From an uncultured Pseudomonadales bacterium (lineage in GTDB: Bacteria; Pseudomonadota; Gammaproteobacteria; Pseudomonadales; Azotimanducaceae), in contig OY282460.1 in assembly GCA_958296295.1 (NCBI GenBank), positions 310,001 to 374,000 on the forward strand: a DNA stretch of 64,000 bases, read 5' to 3'. Below are positions 34,399 to 43,996 of the stretch, in pieces. The notes beneath the pieces are model-generated. The model did no database searches, was not told the DNA's origin, and saw only the letters and a list, made by a program, of their open reading frames with translations. Numbering within the stretch: position 1 is the stretch's first letter; every line of letters starts with the position of its first letter. Made by a program: the position numbers and the translations under genes.

Positions 34399-36195
34399 TT
34401 AGGACGCCACGGCACCCTTTTCTTGGGGCTTGCCGTCCGCCCCCTCCCGTGGAACATCCTGGGGGATGAAGTCCTGCTCGGCGCCGGGCACGCTGAAGTC
34501 GTAAGCCCAGCGATGCACGGTGGGCAGCTTGTCGCCCCAGTTGCCGTGAACCGGCGGGGTCTGGGGCGTGCGCCACTCCAACGAGGTGGCTTCCCACGGG
34601 TTGTCGCCGGCCGGCTTGCCGCGGAAGTAGCTCACCACTAGGTTGGCGATGAACAAGAACTGCGCGGCGCCGACGATGAAAGCAGCCACGGAGATGCCTT
34701 TATCCAAGAATTGCGCGCTTTCCGGGTAGAAGGCGGACGTGGTGCCGTGATCGTAGTAGCGGCGCGGCACGCCGACGAAGCCGAGGTAGTGCATGGGGAA
34801 GTAGATGGCGTAGGTGCCGAGGAACGTGAACCAGAAGTGCAAGCGGCCGAGCGTGTCGTTCAGCATCCGCCCGGTGATCTTCGGATACCAGTGGTAGATG
34901 CCGCCGAAGATGACGAGAATCGGCGCGACACCCATCACCATGTGGAAGTGCGCCACCACGAAGTAGGTGTCTGAAAGCGGCACATCGACGATGACGTTGC
35001 CGAGGAATAGCCCGGTCAAACCGCCCACCACAAAGGTGATCACGAAGGCGATGGCGAACAGCATCGGCACCGTGAAACGGATGTTCGCCCGCCAGAGCGT
35101 GAGCGTCCAGTTGTACACCTTGATAGCCGTGGGCACGGCGATGACCAGCGTGGTGGTGGCGAAGAAGAAACCGAAGTAGGGGTGCATCCCCGCCACATAC
35201 ATGTGGTGCGCCCAGACGATGAAGGAGAGCACGCCGATGGCGACGATGGCCCACACCATCAGGCGATAGCCGAAGATGTTCTTGCGGGCGTGAACGGAGA
35301 TGAGGTCCGACACCACGCCGAAGGCCGGCAGCGCGACGATGTACACCTCCGGGTGGCCGAAGAACCAGAACAGGTGCTGGAAGAGCAACGGGCTGCCGCC
35401 TTCGTAGGCATCCGTCCCCTCGATCATGCCGCCGGCCATGCCGCCTTCCAACGCGGAGCTGATGGCGGGCATGAAGAAGCTGGTGCCGACGAAGTTGTCC
35501 AGCAGCATCATCACCGCGCTCACGAACAGTGCCGGAAACGCCAAGAGGCCAAGCACCGTTGCCGCGAAAATGCCCCAGATGGAAAGCGGCATGCGCATGA
35601 GCGTCATCCCCCGGGTGCGGGCCTGCAGGATGGTGGTGACGTAATTGAGCCCGCCCATCGTGAAGGCGACGATGAACACCGCCAGCGACAGCAGCATGGA
35701 GGCGATGCCCCAGTCCGCGCCCGGCGTGCCCGTGAGGATGGCCTGCGGCGGGTAGAGCGTCCACCCGGCGCCGGTGACGCCTCCGGGCACGAAGTAGCCG
35801 GCCAGCAGAATGATCACGGACAGCAGGTAGACGTGGTAGCTGATCATGTTCACGAACGGGAACACCATGTCCCGCGCGCCGAGCATGAGGGGGACGAGGT
35901 AGTTGCCGAAGCTGCCGAGCAGGAACGCCGTCAAGAGGTAGATCACCATGATCATGCCGTGCATGGTGAAGGACTGGTAGTACAGGGCCGGTTCGATGCC
36001 GAAGACGCCCGGCCAGCCGATCTGCAAGCGCATGATCCACGAGAGCACCAGCGCCAAGAGGCCAACGGCCATCGCGGTGATGCCGTACTGGACGGCGATC
36101 ACTTTGTGATCCTGGCTGTACCAGTACTTGGTTACCCACGAGTGCGGATCGTGGAGGGGCATCGCCTCCTGATAGGGTATTTCCGCTTGTGCCAT
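34399..36195 (-). CDS. Cytochrome c oxidase subunit I (haem-copper oxidase)
   Basis: A 598-residue subunit I with about twelve to fourteen membrane helices. Conserved features are visible: ALYYQSFTMHGMIMVIYLL (a haem ligand His), the HPEVYIVALPAFGVVSD segment with the Cu-B ligand His and the cross-linked Tyr, VWAHHMYVAGM with the two remaining Cu-B histidines, and the haem ligands in VVAHFHMVMG. It reduces oxygen to water with proton pumping. Reading order on this strand is subunit II, then I, III and IV. Confidence 0.95.
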   Translation of the reverse strand: MAQAEIPYQEAMPLHDPHSWVTKYWYSQDHKVIAVQYGITAMAVGLLALVLSWIMRLQIGWPGVFGIEPALYYQSFTMHGMIMVIYLLTAFLLGSFGNYLVPLMLGARDMVFPFVNMISYHVYLLSVIILLAGYFVPGGVTGAGWTLYPPQAILTGTPGADWGIASMLLSLAVFIVAFTMGGLNYVTTILQARTRGMTLMRMPLSIWGIFAATVLGLLAFPALFVSAVMMLLDNFVGTSFFMPAISSALEGGMAGGMIEGTDAYEGGSPLLFQHLFWFFGHPEVYIVALPAFGVVSDLISVHARKNIFGYRLMVWAIVAIGVLSFIVWAHHMYVAGMHPYFGFFFATTTLVIAVPTAIKVYNWTLTLWRANIRFTVPMLFAIAFVITFVVGGLTGLFLGNVIVDVPLSDTYFVVAHFHMVMGVAPILVIFGGIYHWYPKITGRMLNDTLGRLHFWFTFLGTYAIYFPMHYLGFVGVPRRYYDHGTTSAFYPESAQFLDKGISVAAFIVGAAQFLFIANLVVSYFRGKPAGDNPWEATSLEWRTPQTPPVHGNWGDKLPTVHRWAYDFSVPGAEQDFIPQDVPREGADGKPQEKGAVAS

Positions 36196-36303
36196 CGCTT
36201 GTCTACCTTGCTTGGCTGCCCGTGCGCGCGCCAGCGTCTTTCGCTGTCTGGCAACCGTTCCCTACCAGACAGCCGGCATTGTACGTCAACGTCGCGCCAA
36301 CCG

Positions 36304-37419
36304 TCACGGTGCCGCGTCCTCCCGCAGGAAGGCGATGAGCGCTTCCAGATCGTCATCCGAAACCACGTCCGCCCCGTAGGTGATCATCGTTCCCGGCGCG
36401 AACCCCTCCACCACCTTGGCGTTCGGCTCGCGCACGGATTCGATCACGTACGCTTCGTCCACCATCACCTTGGAGCCGTCGGCCAGTGTTTGCTCGCCGC
36501 CCCACAGCCCCTGCCAAGTTGGGCCGACAACCTTGGTGCCGTCCAGCGTGTGGCAGGCGAGGCAACCGCTAGACTCCGCCACTTGGCGTCCCCGCTGCGC
36601 CAAGGCGGTGTAGACCTTGCGCGTCACGCCATCGCGCATCTCCGCCCAAGTGGGCTGGTTGGCGAACCAAGCGGCGAAATCCTCTTCGGTGTCCACATGC
36701 ACCCAACCGCGCATGGTGTGGTGGCTCATGCCGCAGAGCTCGGCGCAGATGATCTGGTATTGGCCGATCTTCGTGGGCGTGAACCAGAAGTAGGTGACCA
36801 TCCCGGGCACGCTGTCCATCTTGGCGCGAAACTCCGGCACGAAGAAATCGTGCAGCACGTCCCGGGAGCGCAGCAGCACCTTGAAGGGCTGGCCGATGGG
36901 CAGATGGACTTCGGCGCTGTTCACCAGCACGTCGTCCTCGCCGGCCGGATCGTCTTCCCTCATGCCAAAGGGGTTGTCCAAGGACAGGTTCGCCACGTCC
37001 ACGGTGCCGAGCACGCCGTCCGCACCCGGAAAGCGGAACTTCCACGTCCACTGCTGGGACAACACCTCGAACTCCAAGGCTTCGTCCGGCGGGTTCACGT
37101 AGTCGTCCCAAACGATGAGACCCGGCGCCAACATCGCCACCACGCCGATGGTGGTGATCACGGTGAGCCACCATTCCAAGCGAGCGTTCTCGGGCTGGTA
37201 GTCCGCCCTCGCGCCCTCGCGGTGGCGGTACTTCCATGTGCAGTAGGCCATGAACACGCCGATGGCCACGAACACCGCGCCGCACACCCAGAAGGTGATG
37301 AGCACAGTGGTGTCGATTCCGCCCCAGTTCGACGCGATTTCCGAGAACCACCACGGGCTCCAGAACGTGAAGACCACCGAACCGACCACGATGATCAAAA
37401 GAAAGATCGCTACCGCCAT
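36304..37419 (-). CDS. Cytochrome c oxidase subunit II with fused cytochrome c domain (caa3 type)
   Basis: The 371-residue protein has two membrane helices near the N-terminus (about residues 1-70). A Cu-A domain follows, with the metal site ICAELCGMSHHTMRGW and the earlier VLHDFFVPEF. After it comes a C-terminal cytochrome c domain with the haem motif CLACH (in SSGCLACHTLDG) and an axial Met in PGTMITYG. The fusion defines caa3-type oxidases, which accept electrons from soluble donors such as cytochrome c or HiPIP. It is the first gene of the operon, 108 bp before subunit I. Confidence 0.95.
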   Translation of the reverse strand: MAVAIFLLIIVVGSVVFTFWSPWWFSEIASNWGGIDTTVLITFWVCGAVFVAIGVFMAYCTWKYRHREGARADYQPENARLEWWLTVITTIGVVAMLAPGLIVWDDYVNPPDEALEFEVLSQQWTWKFRFPGADGVLGTVDVANLSLDNPFGMREDDPAGEDDVLVNSAEVHLPIGQPFKVLLRSRDVLHDFFVPEFRAKMDSVPGMVTYFWFTPTKIGQYQIICAELCGMSHHTMRGWVHVDTEEDFAAWFANQPTWAEMRDGVTRKVYTALAQRGRQVAESSGCLACHTLDGTKVVGPTWQGLWGGEQTLADGSKVMVDEAYVIESVREPNAKVVEGFAPGTMITYGADVVSDDDLEALIAFLREDAAP

Positions 37420-37590
37420 ATGCCCTCAATTCGCTTGTCCGCGCACCTCGGCGGGGCGAAAGGCCGCGCCCGCCGCGCCTGCCCGCACTCGTTGGGCGTG
37501 TCCGCCGCGCACACTCCTCCCGCTACTGCCAACGAGAGGAGCTTCGAGCGGCATTCTGCGTCAAAGCGCGACGATGTTCAAGGATGTTGA

Positions 37591-37600
37591 GGCGGCGGTC
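37591..37600. repeat. 10-bp target duplication of ISAs1-type element A, copy 1 (left)
   Basis: GGCGGCGGTC; the same ten bases follow the element at 39711-39720. Confidence 0.8.
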
Positions 37601-39710
37601 CAGGGCTATTTCACGCTAGCTCCAAGGTGTTGACGGCGGAAGTCGCTTTGAAAGAGCTGGCTATTTGCCGGCGTTTGCCCTATAAAGGGGCGATGGAGGC
37701 GGCGTTCGACAGGGCGGAAGTGTCGTTGCGGGAGGTGGAGGTGCGTCCGGCGCGGGCGGACGAGCGGCGCCGGTGGGACGCGCTGATGGCGGCGCACCAC
37801 TATCTGGGGTTCCGGCAGTTCGCGGGACGCGGGCTGCGGCACGTGGCGGTGTGGCGGGGGCATTGGCTGGCGCTGGTGGGCTGGCAGTCGGGCGCCTTCA
37901 AGTGCGCGCCGCGGGACCGCTGGCTGGGCTGGCACCGCTCGGTGCAGTTCCGGCGGTTGCACCTGATCGGCAACAACACGCGGTTCCTGATTCTGCCCGA
38001 GGCGCTGGGGATGAGGAACCTGGCCTCGCGGACGCTGGGGCTGAGCCTGCGGCGGCTGAGCGCGGACTGGCGGGCGGCGCACGGCCACGCGCTGGAGTTG
38101 GCGGAGACGTTCGTGGATCCGTTGCGGTACTGGGGCGGCTGCTACGACGCCTCGAACTGGACGCGGCTGGGGAGCACGCGGGGCTTCGCGCGGCACAACG
38201 GCGCGTACACGGATCCGCACTCGACGCCGAAGGTGATGTTCGTCCGTCCGCTGCGGCGGGACGCGGCGGCGCGGCTGGCGGATCCGGTCGACCGCGCGGA
38301 GTGGTCGTGCCGGGCGACGCCGGTGCGCTACGCGGGAACGGAACTGGCCTCGCTGCGCGACCTGTTCGCGGCGATGCCCGACTGCCGGCGCGGCCAGGGG
38401 CGCAAGCACGGCTTGGCGACGGTGCTGTCGATCTGCGCACTCGCCCGGCTCGCCGGGCAGCTCGGGCCGGTGGCGACGGAACGGTTCGCGCGCGGCCTCG
38501 ACCAGCGCGAACTGCGCGTTCTGGGGGCGTGGCGCGACGCCGACGGGCGCTGGACGGCGCCGTCGGACTCGACCTTCTGCCGGGTGCTCGCGGACACCGA
38601 CCCGGACGCCCTGGCCGACGTGCTGCGCCAGTGGGCGGCGCCGCGCTTCGCGGAGTCGTCCGACCTGCCCGCCCTCGCCGCCGACGGCAAGCGCATCCGC
38701 GGCGCCAACCGCCACGCCGCCGACGGCGCCCGCTTCGAGACCGCCACGCTGGTCACGCACGGCGGGCGCCCGCTGGCGAGCCGCTGCTGCCGCGACGAGG
38801 GCGGCGAGACGGCCGCGGTGCGGGCGCTGCTCGACGACGTCGACCTGCGCGGCTGCGTGCTCACCCTCGACGCCCTGCACGCCTGCGCCGACACCGAGCG
38901 CGCCATCGTCGACATCCACGGGGCAGACTACATGTTCGACGTCAAGGCCAACTGTCCCGACACCTTCGCGCTGCTCGAGACCGTCGACTGGGACGCGCCG
39001 GCCGTCCGCCGCCACGCCGACGGCCCGGCCAAGGGGCACGGCCGCGTCGAGACGCGGAGCATCGCCGCGCGCGACCTCCTGCCGGGCGCGCTCGCCTCCT
39101 TCGCGCACGCCCGCCAGGCGTTCCGCGTGATCCGCGAGCGGACCGTCGTCAAGACCGGCGCCACCTCCACCGAGACCGCCTACGGCATCACGTCCGTGGA
39201 CGCCGGGCGCGCCGGCCCCGACCGCCTGCTGGCCTGGAACCGCGGCCACTGGCAGGTCGAGAACGGCAACCACCACCGCCGCGACGCCACCCTCGGCGAG
39301 GACGCCAGCCGCATCCGCGCCCGCCACGGGCCCTCCAACAACGCCACTCTCAACAACATCGCGCTCGCCGTCGTCTTCCACCGCGGCTTCCGCCACGTGC
39401 CCGAGGCGAACCTCCACTTCATGATGCGGCGCCGCGACGCCCTCGACGCCATCCTCGATCCCGACTGAGCGCCTTCGGCGCCCGCAATCCGCCCAACCCG
39501 CCGCCGCGCGGCGCGGCGCCGTGCCCGGCCGGCCGCCCGGCTTGGCCGAACAGCGCGCCGACGGCCCGCGCAAGACGCCGAACCCGAACAAAGCCGTCGC
39601 CCGCGCTTCCGTCGCCGGCTTGCCTCCGCCTCCCGCCGCCGCCGCGCCCGCCTCCCTCCGCCGCCGCGCGTCCCCCCGAGCGCAACGATCGCTAGCATGA
39701 AATCACCCTG
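37601..39710 (+). mobile_element. ISAs1-type insertion sequence A, copy 1 (intact, 2110 bp)
   Basis: Ends are inverted repeats: CAGGGCTATTTCACGCTAGC on the left, and the right end reads, in reverse complement, CAGGGTGATTTCATGCTAGC. CAGGG ends and 8-10-bp duplications are typical for the ISAs1 family. One transposase gene fills it. A second copy in inverse orientation lies at 41814-43922. Confidence 0.88.
37627..39468 (+). CDS. ISAs1-family transposase with N-terminal DruA/DUF4338 domain (element A)
   Basis: The 613-residue protein is longer than usual for ISAs1. Residues about 25-250 form a DruA/DUF4338 domain: HHYLGFRQFAGRGLRHVAV, ALVGWQSGAFKCAPRDRWLG, ASRTLGLSLRRLSADW and YDASNWTRLGSTRGFARH. 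The C-terminal part is an ISAs1 DDE transposase, with ALAADGKRIRGA, LTLDALHAC and WQVENGNHHRRDATLGEDAS providing the acidic triad regions. The frame opens at TTG 37627; ATG 37693 is a likelier start and gives 591 residues. The gene is open throughout, so the element may be active. Confidence 0.88.
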   Translation: MLTAEVALKELAICRRLPYKGAMEAAFDRAEVSLREVEVRPARADERRRWDALMAAHHYLGFRQFAGRGLRHVAVWRGHWLALVGWQSGAFKCAPRDRWLGWHRSVQFRRLHLIGNNTRFLILPEALGMRNLASRTLGLSLRRLSADWRAAHGHALELAETFVDPLRYWGGCYDASNWTRLGSTRGFARHNGAYTDPHSTPKVMFVRPLRRDAAARLADPVDRAEWSCRATPVRYAGTELASLRDLFAAMPDCRRGQGRKHGLATVLSICALARLAGQLGPVATERFARGLDQRELRVLGAWRDADGRWTAPSDSTFCRVLADTDPDALADVLRQWAAPRFAESSDLPALAADGKRIRGANRHAADGARFETATLVTHGGRPLASRCCRDEGGETAAVRALLDDVDLRGCVLTLDALHACADTERAIVDIHGADYMFDVKANCPDTFALLETVDWDAPAVRRHADGPAKGHGRVETRSIAARDLLPGALASFAHARQAFRVIRERTVVKTGATSTETAYGITSVDAGRAGPDRLLAWNRGHWQVENGNHHRRDATLGEDASRIRARHGPSNNATLNNIALAVVFHRGFRHVPEANLHFMMRRRDALDAILDPD

Positions 39711-39720
39711 GGCGGCGGTC
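39711..39720. repeat. Target duplication shared between element A copy 1 and element B
   Basis: GGCGGCGGTC closes element A copy 1. Element B begins at the last base of this run (CAGGG from 39720), so one copy of GGCGGCGGT separates the two elements. Confidence 0.75.
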
Positions 39721-41802
39721 AGGGCCATCCCGAAGTCAGCGCTTGACGGTTTGTTCGGCACGGGCGGGTTGCCTGGATGGGGATTCGATTGCTTGGAGTC
39801 CGACAGGAGAGCGGTTTTCGGAGTCGCCAGGGCCTTGTTTTCCGCGGCTGGCGGCGAGGTTTCCGCGGCTGGCCGCGGGGCGGCCCGGCGCGCGCGGCCG
39901 TTTGTTTCGGCGGGGTCGGGTCAGAAGACCGGGGCGAGCACTTCGCGCACGGCGTCGGCCTGCCTGGCGGCGTAGTGGCGGTGCGCCTGGGGCTGGTGTT
40001 GGAAACGCCCGCGCATGCGGACGATCGAGATGGCGGTGTTGGAGAGGCAGGCGAGGTTGCGGGGCAGCTTGCCGGCGCGGATGCGGGAGCGGTCCTCGTC
40101 GAAGGAGAAGTCGCGGACGTAATGGACGCGGTTCTCGATCTCCCAGTGTCCGCGGTTGAGGGCGAGGATCTCCGAAGCGCCGGCGCGCTGCGGGGGGAGC
40201 GAGGTCAGGCCGTGGACGGTCTCTTCGGAGGTCTTGCCGGACTTGAGGACGGTGCGGCGGCGCACGATGCGGAACGCCTGGCGGCGTCCGGGCAGCGCGG
40301 CGACGTCGTCGGGCACGCCGTCGAGGGGCGCGACGGCGCAGACGCGTTCCTCCAGCCGCCCGTGGCCCTTGTCGACGGCGCGGCGGGACGGCGCGCCGTC
40401 CCAGTCGAGGATGCGGATGTCGTCGAGCAGCGTCGGGTGGTTGTCCTTGATCGGCACGACGTAGTCCCCGCCGCCGTCGACGATCAGCCGGGCGGTGTTC
40501 GGGCAGCCGTGCAGCGCGTCGAGGGTCACGACGCGGTCGGCCACGCCGATCTCGCGCAGCAGCCGGCGGGCGCCCTCGATCTCGCCGCCGGCGCTGTCGG
40601 AGGCGACCTGGCCGCGCACCACGCCGCTGCCGTGCTCGACCGCGGCGACGAACATGCGGTCCGGGTCGGGGCCGCCGGGACGGTTGAGCGGCGCCGACTT
40701 GCCGTCGACCGCGAGCGCGCCGCCGGCGGGCCGTCCGGCGGCGGCGAAGCGCCGCGCCGCGTCGTCCAGGGCGTCGGGGTCGAGTTCCGACAGCACGCGG
40801 TGGACGCAGGACTTCGACGGCGCCACGAGCCGCCCGGTCGTCGGGCTGCGGAACGCCCGAACCGCGGCCAGCTGGCGCTGCGTCAACCGGGCGGCGAACT
40901 CGGCGATCGCCGTCGGCCCCTGCGCCCCGGCCAGCTTCGCGGCCGCGGACAACGCCAGCACCGTCGCCAGCGAATGCCGCCGGCCGCGCCGCCGGCGGCA
41001 CTCCGGCACTTGGCGCAGAAAGTCCCACAGGCTGCGCAGCCGCGCGTCGGACGGCGGCTCGGGCGGCGGCGCCGCCGGCAGCTGCGCCGGCTCGTCCAGC
41101 CCGCGCAGCGCCTCCCGCGCGCCGGGCGCCAGCTCCCGCGCGAACACCTGCTTCGGCCGGCCGTGCGCCACCCACTCGCCGTGCGACCTCGCGTAGCCCC
41201 GCGTCCCGCCCAGCTCCGTCCAGTTCGACGCCCGGTAGCACGTCCCCTCGAAACGCGACGGATCCACGAACGTCTCCGCCAGCAGCGCCGGATGCCCCAG
41301 CGCCGCCTCCATGTCCGACGACAGCCGCCGCAGCGACAGCGACAGCGTCCGCGACGCCAGGTTCCACGTCCTCGCGCCCGGCAGGATCAGGAAACGCGTG
41401 TTGTTCGCCACCAGCCGCAGACGCCGGAACTGCTGCTCCGGCGTCCAGCCGATCCAGGCGTCGCGCGCCTTCACCTTGAACGCCCCGGACTGCCAGCCGA
41501 TCAGCGCCAGCCAGCGTCCGTCCGCCGTCTCCGCGACATGCCGGACCCCGCCGCCGAACAGACATCGAAACCCCAGATAGTGGTGACTCTCCATCAGACG
41601 GTCCCATTCCGCCCGCTCCGCGCCGCCCGCCACCGGACGCACCGACACTTCCGACAGCACCACCCCGCCCGTGCTTGACCTCGCCACGACTCTCGCCCAC
41701 AGCCACGATGCGCCCATCCTGACCCGTCCGGCGGCGAATGTCCAGTACGTCCTGCTTCCCCTGCCGCCTCAACGACTTGGCGCTAACTCCGGGATGGCCC
41801 TG
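39720..41802 (-). mobile_element. ISAs1-type insertion sequence B (2083 bp)
   Basis: The left end reads CAGGGCCATCCCGAAGTCAG and the right end, in reverse complement, CAGGGCCATCCCGGAGTTAG: matching inverted repeats with the ISAs1 CAGGG ends. GGCGGCGGT stands on both sides. It encodes one transposase on the minus strand, distinct from that of element A. Confidence 0.86.
39921..41717 (-). CDS. ISAs1-family transposase with N-terminal DruA/DUF4338 domain (element B)
   Basis: This 598-residue protein has the same two-part layout as the element A transposase but is clearly a different lineage. The DruA/DUF4338 domain includes SHHYLGFRCLFGGGVRHVAE, ALIGWQSGAFKVKARDAWIG, LASRTLSLSLRRLSSDMEAA and YRASNWTELGGTRGYAR. 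The DDE part has ALAVDGKSAPL, VTLDALHGC and WEIENRVHYVRDFSFDEDRS. The ATG start at 41717 precedes the domain by about 20 residues of no known meaning. The frame is open and the element intact, so it may be active. Confidence 0.87.
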   Translation of the reverse strand: MGASWLWARVVARSSTGGVVLSEVSVRPVAGGAERAEWDRLMESHHYLGFRCLFGGGVRHVAETADGRWLALIGWQSGAFKVKARDAWIGWTPEQQFRRLRLVANNTRFLILPGARTWNLASRTLSLSLRRLSSDMEAALGHPALLAETFVDPSRFEGTCYRASNWTELGGTRGYARSHGEWVAHGRPKQVFARELAPGAREALRGLDEPAQLPAAPPPEPPSDARLRSLWDFLRQVPECRRRRGRRHSLATVLALSAAAKLAGAQGPTAIAEFAARLTQRQLAAVRAFRSPTTGRLVAPSKSCVHRVLSELDPDALDDAARRFAAAGRPAGGALAVDGKSAPLNRPGGPDPDRMFVAAVEHGSGVVRGQVASDSAGGEIEGARRLLREIGVADRVVTLDALHGCPNTARLIVDGGGDYVVPIKDNHPTLLDDIRILDWDGAPSRRAVDKGHGRLEERVCAVAPLDGVPDDVAALPGRRQAFRIVRRRTVLKSGKTSEETVHGLTSLPPQRAGASEILALNRGHWEIENRVHYVRDFSFDEDRSRIRAGKLPRNLACLSNTAISIVRMRGRFQHQPQAHRHYAARQADAVREVLAPVF

Positions 41803-41813
41803 AGGCGGCGGTT

Positions 41814-43922
41814 CAGGGTGATTTCATGCTAGCGATCGTTGCGCTCGGGGGGACGCGCGGCGGCGGAGGGAGGCGGGCGCGGCGGCGGCGGGAGGCGGAG
41901 GCAAGCCGGCGACGGAAGCGCGGGCGACGGCTTTGTTCGGGTTCGGCGTCTTGCGCGGGCCGTCGGCGCGCTGTTCGGCCAAGCCGGGCGGCCGGCCGGG
42001 CGCGGCGCCGCGCCGCGCGGCGGCGGGTTGGGCGGATTGCGGGCGCCGAAGGCGCTCAGTCGGGATCGAGGATGGCGTCGAGGGCGTCGCGGCGCCGCAT
42101 CATGAAGTGGAGGTTCGCCTCGGGCACGTGGCGGAAGCCGCGGTGGAAGACGACGGCGAGCGCGATGTTGTTGAGAGTGGCGTTGTCGGGGGCCCGTGGC
42201 GGGCGCGGATGCGGCTGGCGTCCTCGCCGAGGGTGGCGTCGCGGCGGTGGTGGTTGCCGTTCCCGCCTGCCAGTGGCCGCGGTTCCAGGCCAGCAGGCGG
42301 TCGGGGCCGGCGCGCCCGGCGTCCACGGACGTGATGCCGTAGGCGGTCTCGGTGGAGGTGGCGCCGGTCTTGACGACGGTCCGCTCGCGGATCACGCGGA
42401 ACGCCTGGCGGGCGTGCGCGAAGGAGGCGAGCGCGCCCGGCAGGAGGTCGCGCGCGGCGATGCTCCGCGTCTCGACGCGGCCGTGCCCCTTGGCCGGGCC
42501 GTCGGCGTGGCGGCGGACGGCCGGCGCGTCCCAGTCGATGGTCTCGAGCAGCGCGAAGGTCTCGGGACAGTTGGCCTTGACGTCGAACATGTAGTCTGCC
42601 CCGTGGATGTCGACGATGGCGCGCCCGGTGTCGGCGCAGGCGTGCAGGGCGTCGAGGGTGAGCACGCAGCCGCGCAGGTCGACGTCGTCGAGCAGCGCCC
42701 GCACCGCGGCCGTCTCGCCGCCCTCGTCGCGGCAGCAGCGGCTCGCCAGCGGGCGCCCGCCGTGCGTGACCAGCGTGGCGGTCTCGAAGCGGGCGCCGTC
42801 GGCGGCGTGGCGGTTGGCGCCGCGGATGCGCTTGCCGTCGGCGGCGAGGGCGGGCAGGTCGGACGACTCCGCGAAGCGCGGCGCCGCCCACTGGCGCAGC
42901 ACGTCGGCCAGGGCGTCCGGGTCGGTGTCCGCGAGCACCCGGCAGAAGGTCGAGTCCGATGGCGCCGTCCAGCGCCCGTCGGCGTCGCGCCACGCCCCCA
43001 GAATGCGCAGTTCGCGCTGGTCGAGGCCGCGCGCGAACCGTTCCGTCGCCACCGGCCCGAGCTGCCCGGCGAGCCGGGCGAGGGCGCAGATCGACAGCAC
43101 CGTCGCCAAGCCGTGCTTGCGCCCCTGGCCGCGCCGGCAGTCGGGCATCGCCGCGAACAGGTCGCGCAGCGAGGCCGGTTCCGTTCCCGCGTAGCGCACC
43201 GGCGTCGCCCGGCACGACCACTCCGCGCGGTCGACCGGATCCGCCAGCCGCGCCGCCGCGTCCCGCCGCAGCGGACGGACGAACATCACCTTCGGCGTCG
43301 AGTGCGGATCCGTGTACGCGCCGTTGTGCCGCGCGAAGCCCCGCGTGCTCCCCAGCCGCGTCCAGTTCGAGGCGTCGTAGCAGCCGCCCCAGTACCGCAA
43401 CGGATCCACGAACGTCTCCGCCAGCTCCAGCGCGTGGCCGTGCGCCGCCCGCCAGTCCGCGCTCAGCCGCCGCAGGCTCAGCCCCAGCGTCCGCGAGGCC
43501 AGGTTCCTCATCCCCAGCGCCTCGGGCAGAATCAGGAACCGCGTGTTGTTGCCGATCAGGTGCAACCGCCGGAATTGCACCGAGCGGTGCCAGCCCAGCC
43601 AGCGGTCCCGCGGCGCGCACTTGAAGGCGCCCGACTGCCAGCCCACCAGCGCCAGCCAATGCCCCCGCCACACCGCCACGTGCCGCAGCCCGCGCCCCGC
43701 GAACTGCCGGAACCCCAGATAGTGGTGCGCCGCCATCAGCGCGTCCCACCGGCGCCGCTCGTCCGCCCGCGCCGGACGCACCTCCACCTCCCGCAACGAC
43801 ACTTCCGCCCTGTCGAACGCCGCCTCCATCCCCCCTTTATAGGGCAAACGCCGGCAAATAGCCAGCTCTTTCAAAGCGACTTCCGCCGTCAACACCTTGG
43901 AGCTAGCGTGAAATAGCCCTGG
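41814..43922 (-). mobile_element. ISAs1-type insertion sequence A, copy 2 (inverted)
   Basis: The second copy of element A, 2109 bp, lies in opposite orientation to copy 1. The same CAGGG-type inverted ends delimit it. The flanks are GGCGGCGGTT at 41804-41813 and again at 43923-43932. Its transposase gene is broken by two single-base deletions. Confidence 0.88.
42056..43895 (-). pseudogene. Frameshifted ISAs1/DruA transposase (element A copy 2)
   Basis: Nearly identical to the copy 1 transposase up to LLAWNRGHWQ. There a one-base deletion (near 42260-42268; copy 1 has CAGGTCGAGAACGG where this copy has CAGGCGGGAACGG) shifts the frame. A second one-base deletion follows at 42186-42196 in the RHGPSNNATL region. 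The catalytic E and everything after it are lost from the main frame. The stop homologous to copy 1 is at 42056. A long read-through frame continues to 41829 but codes nonsense. Confidence 0.85.
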
Positions 43923-43932
43923 GCGGCGGTTC
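43923..43932. repeat. Target duplication of element A copy 2 (right)
   Basis: GGCGGCGGTT, identical to 41804-41813. Confidence 0.8.
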
Positions 43933-43996
43933 GGGTACGGCGGCAGCGCGGGGCGTCAGCGCCGACGGCGAATGGATCCGGCGGCAATGCTTGGCA

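Noticed and set aside
35182..37590. 802-codon open frame on the plus strand
   Set aside because: It is antisense to the cytochrome oxidase subunit I and II genes; the translation is His/Arg/Val-rich shadow sequence with no family pattern.
41826..43916. 696-codon plus-strand frame across ISAs1 element A copy 2, also present antisense in copy 1
   Set aside because: Antisense to the transposase; Arg/Pro/Gly-rich translation typical of GC-rich shadows.
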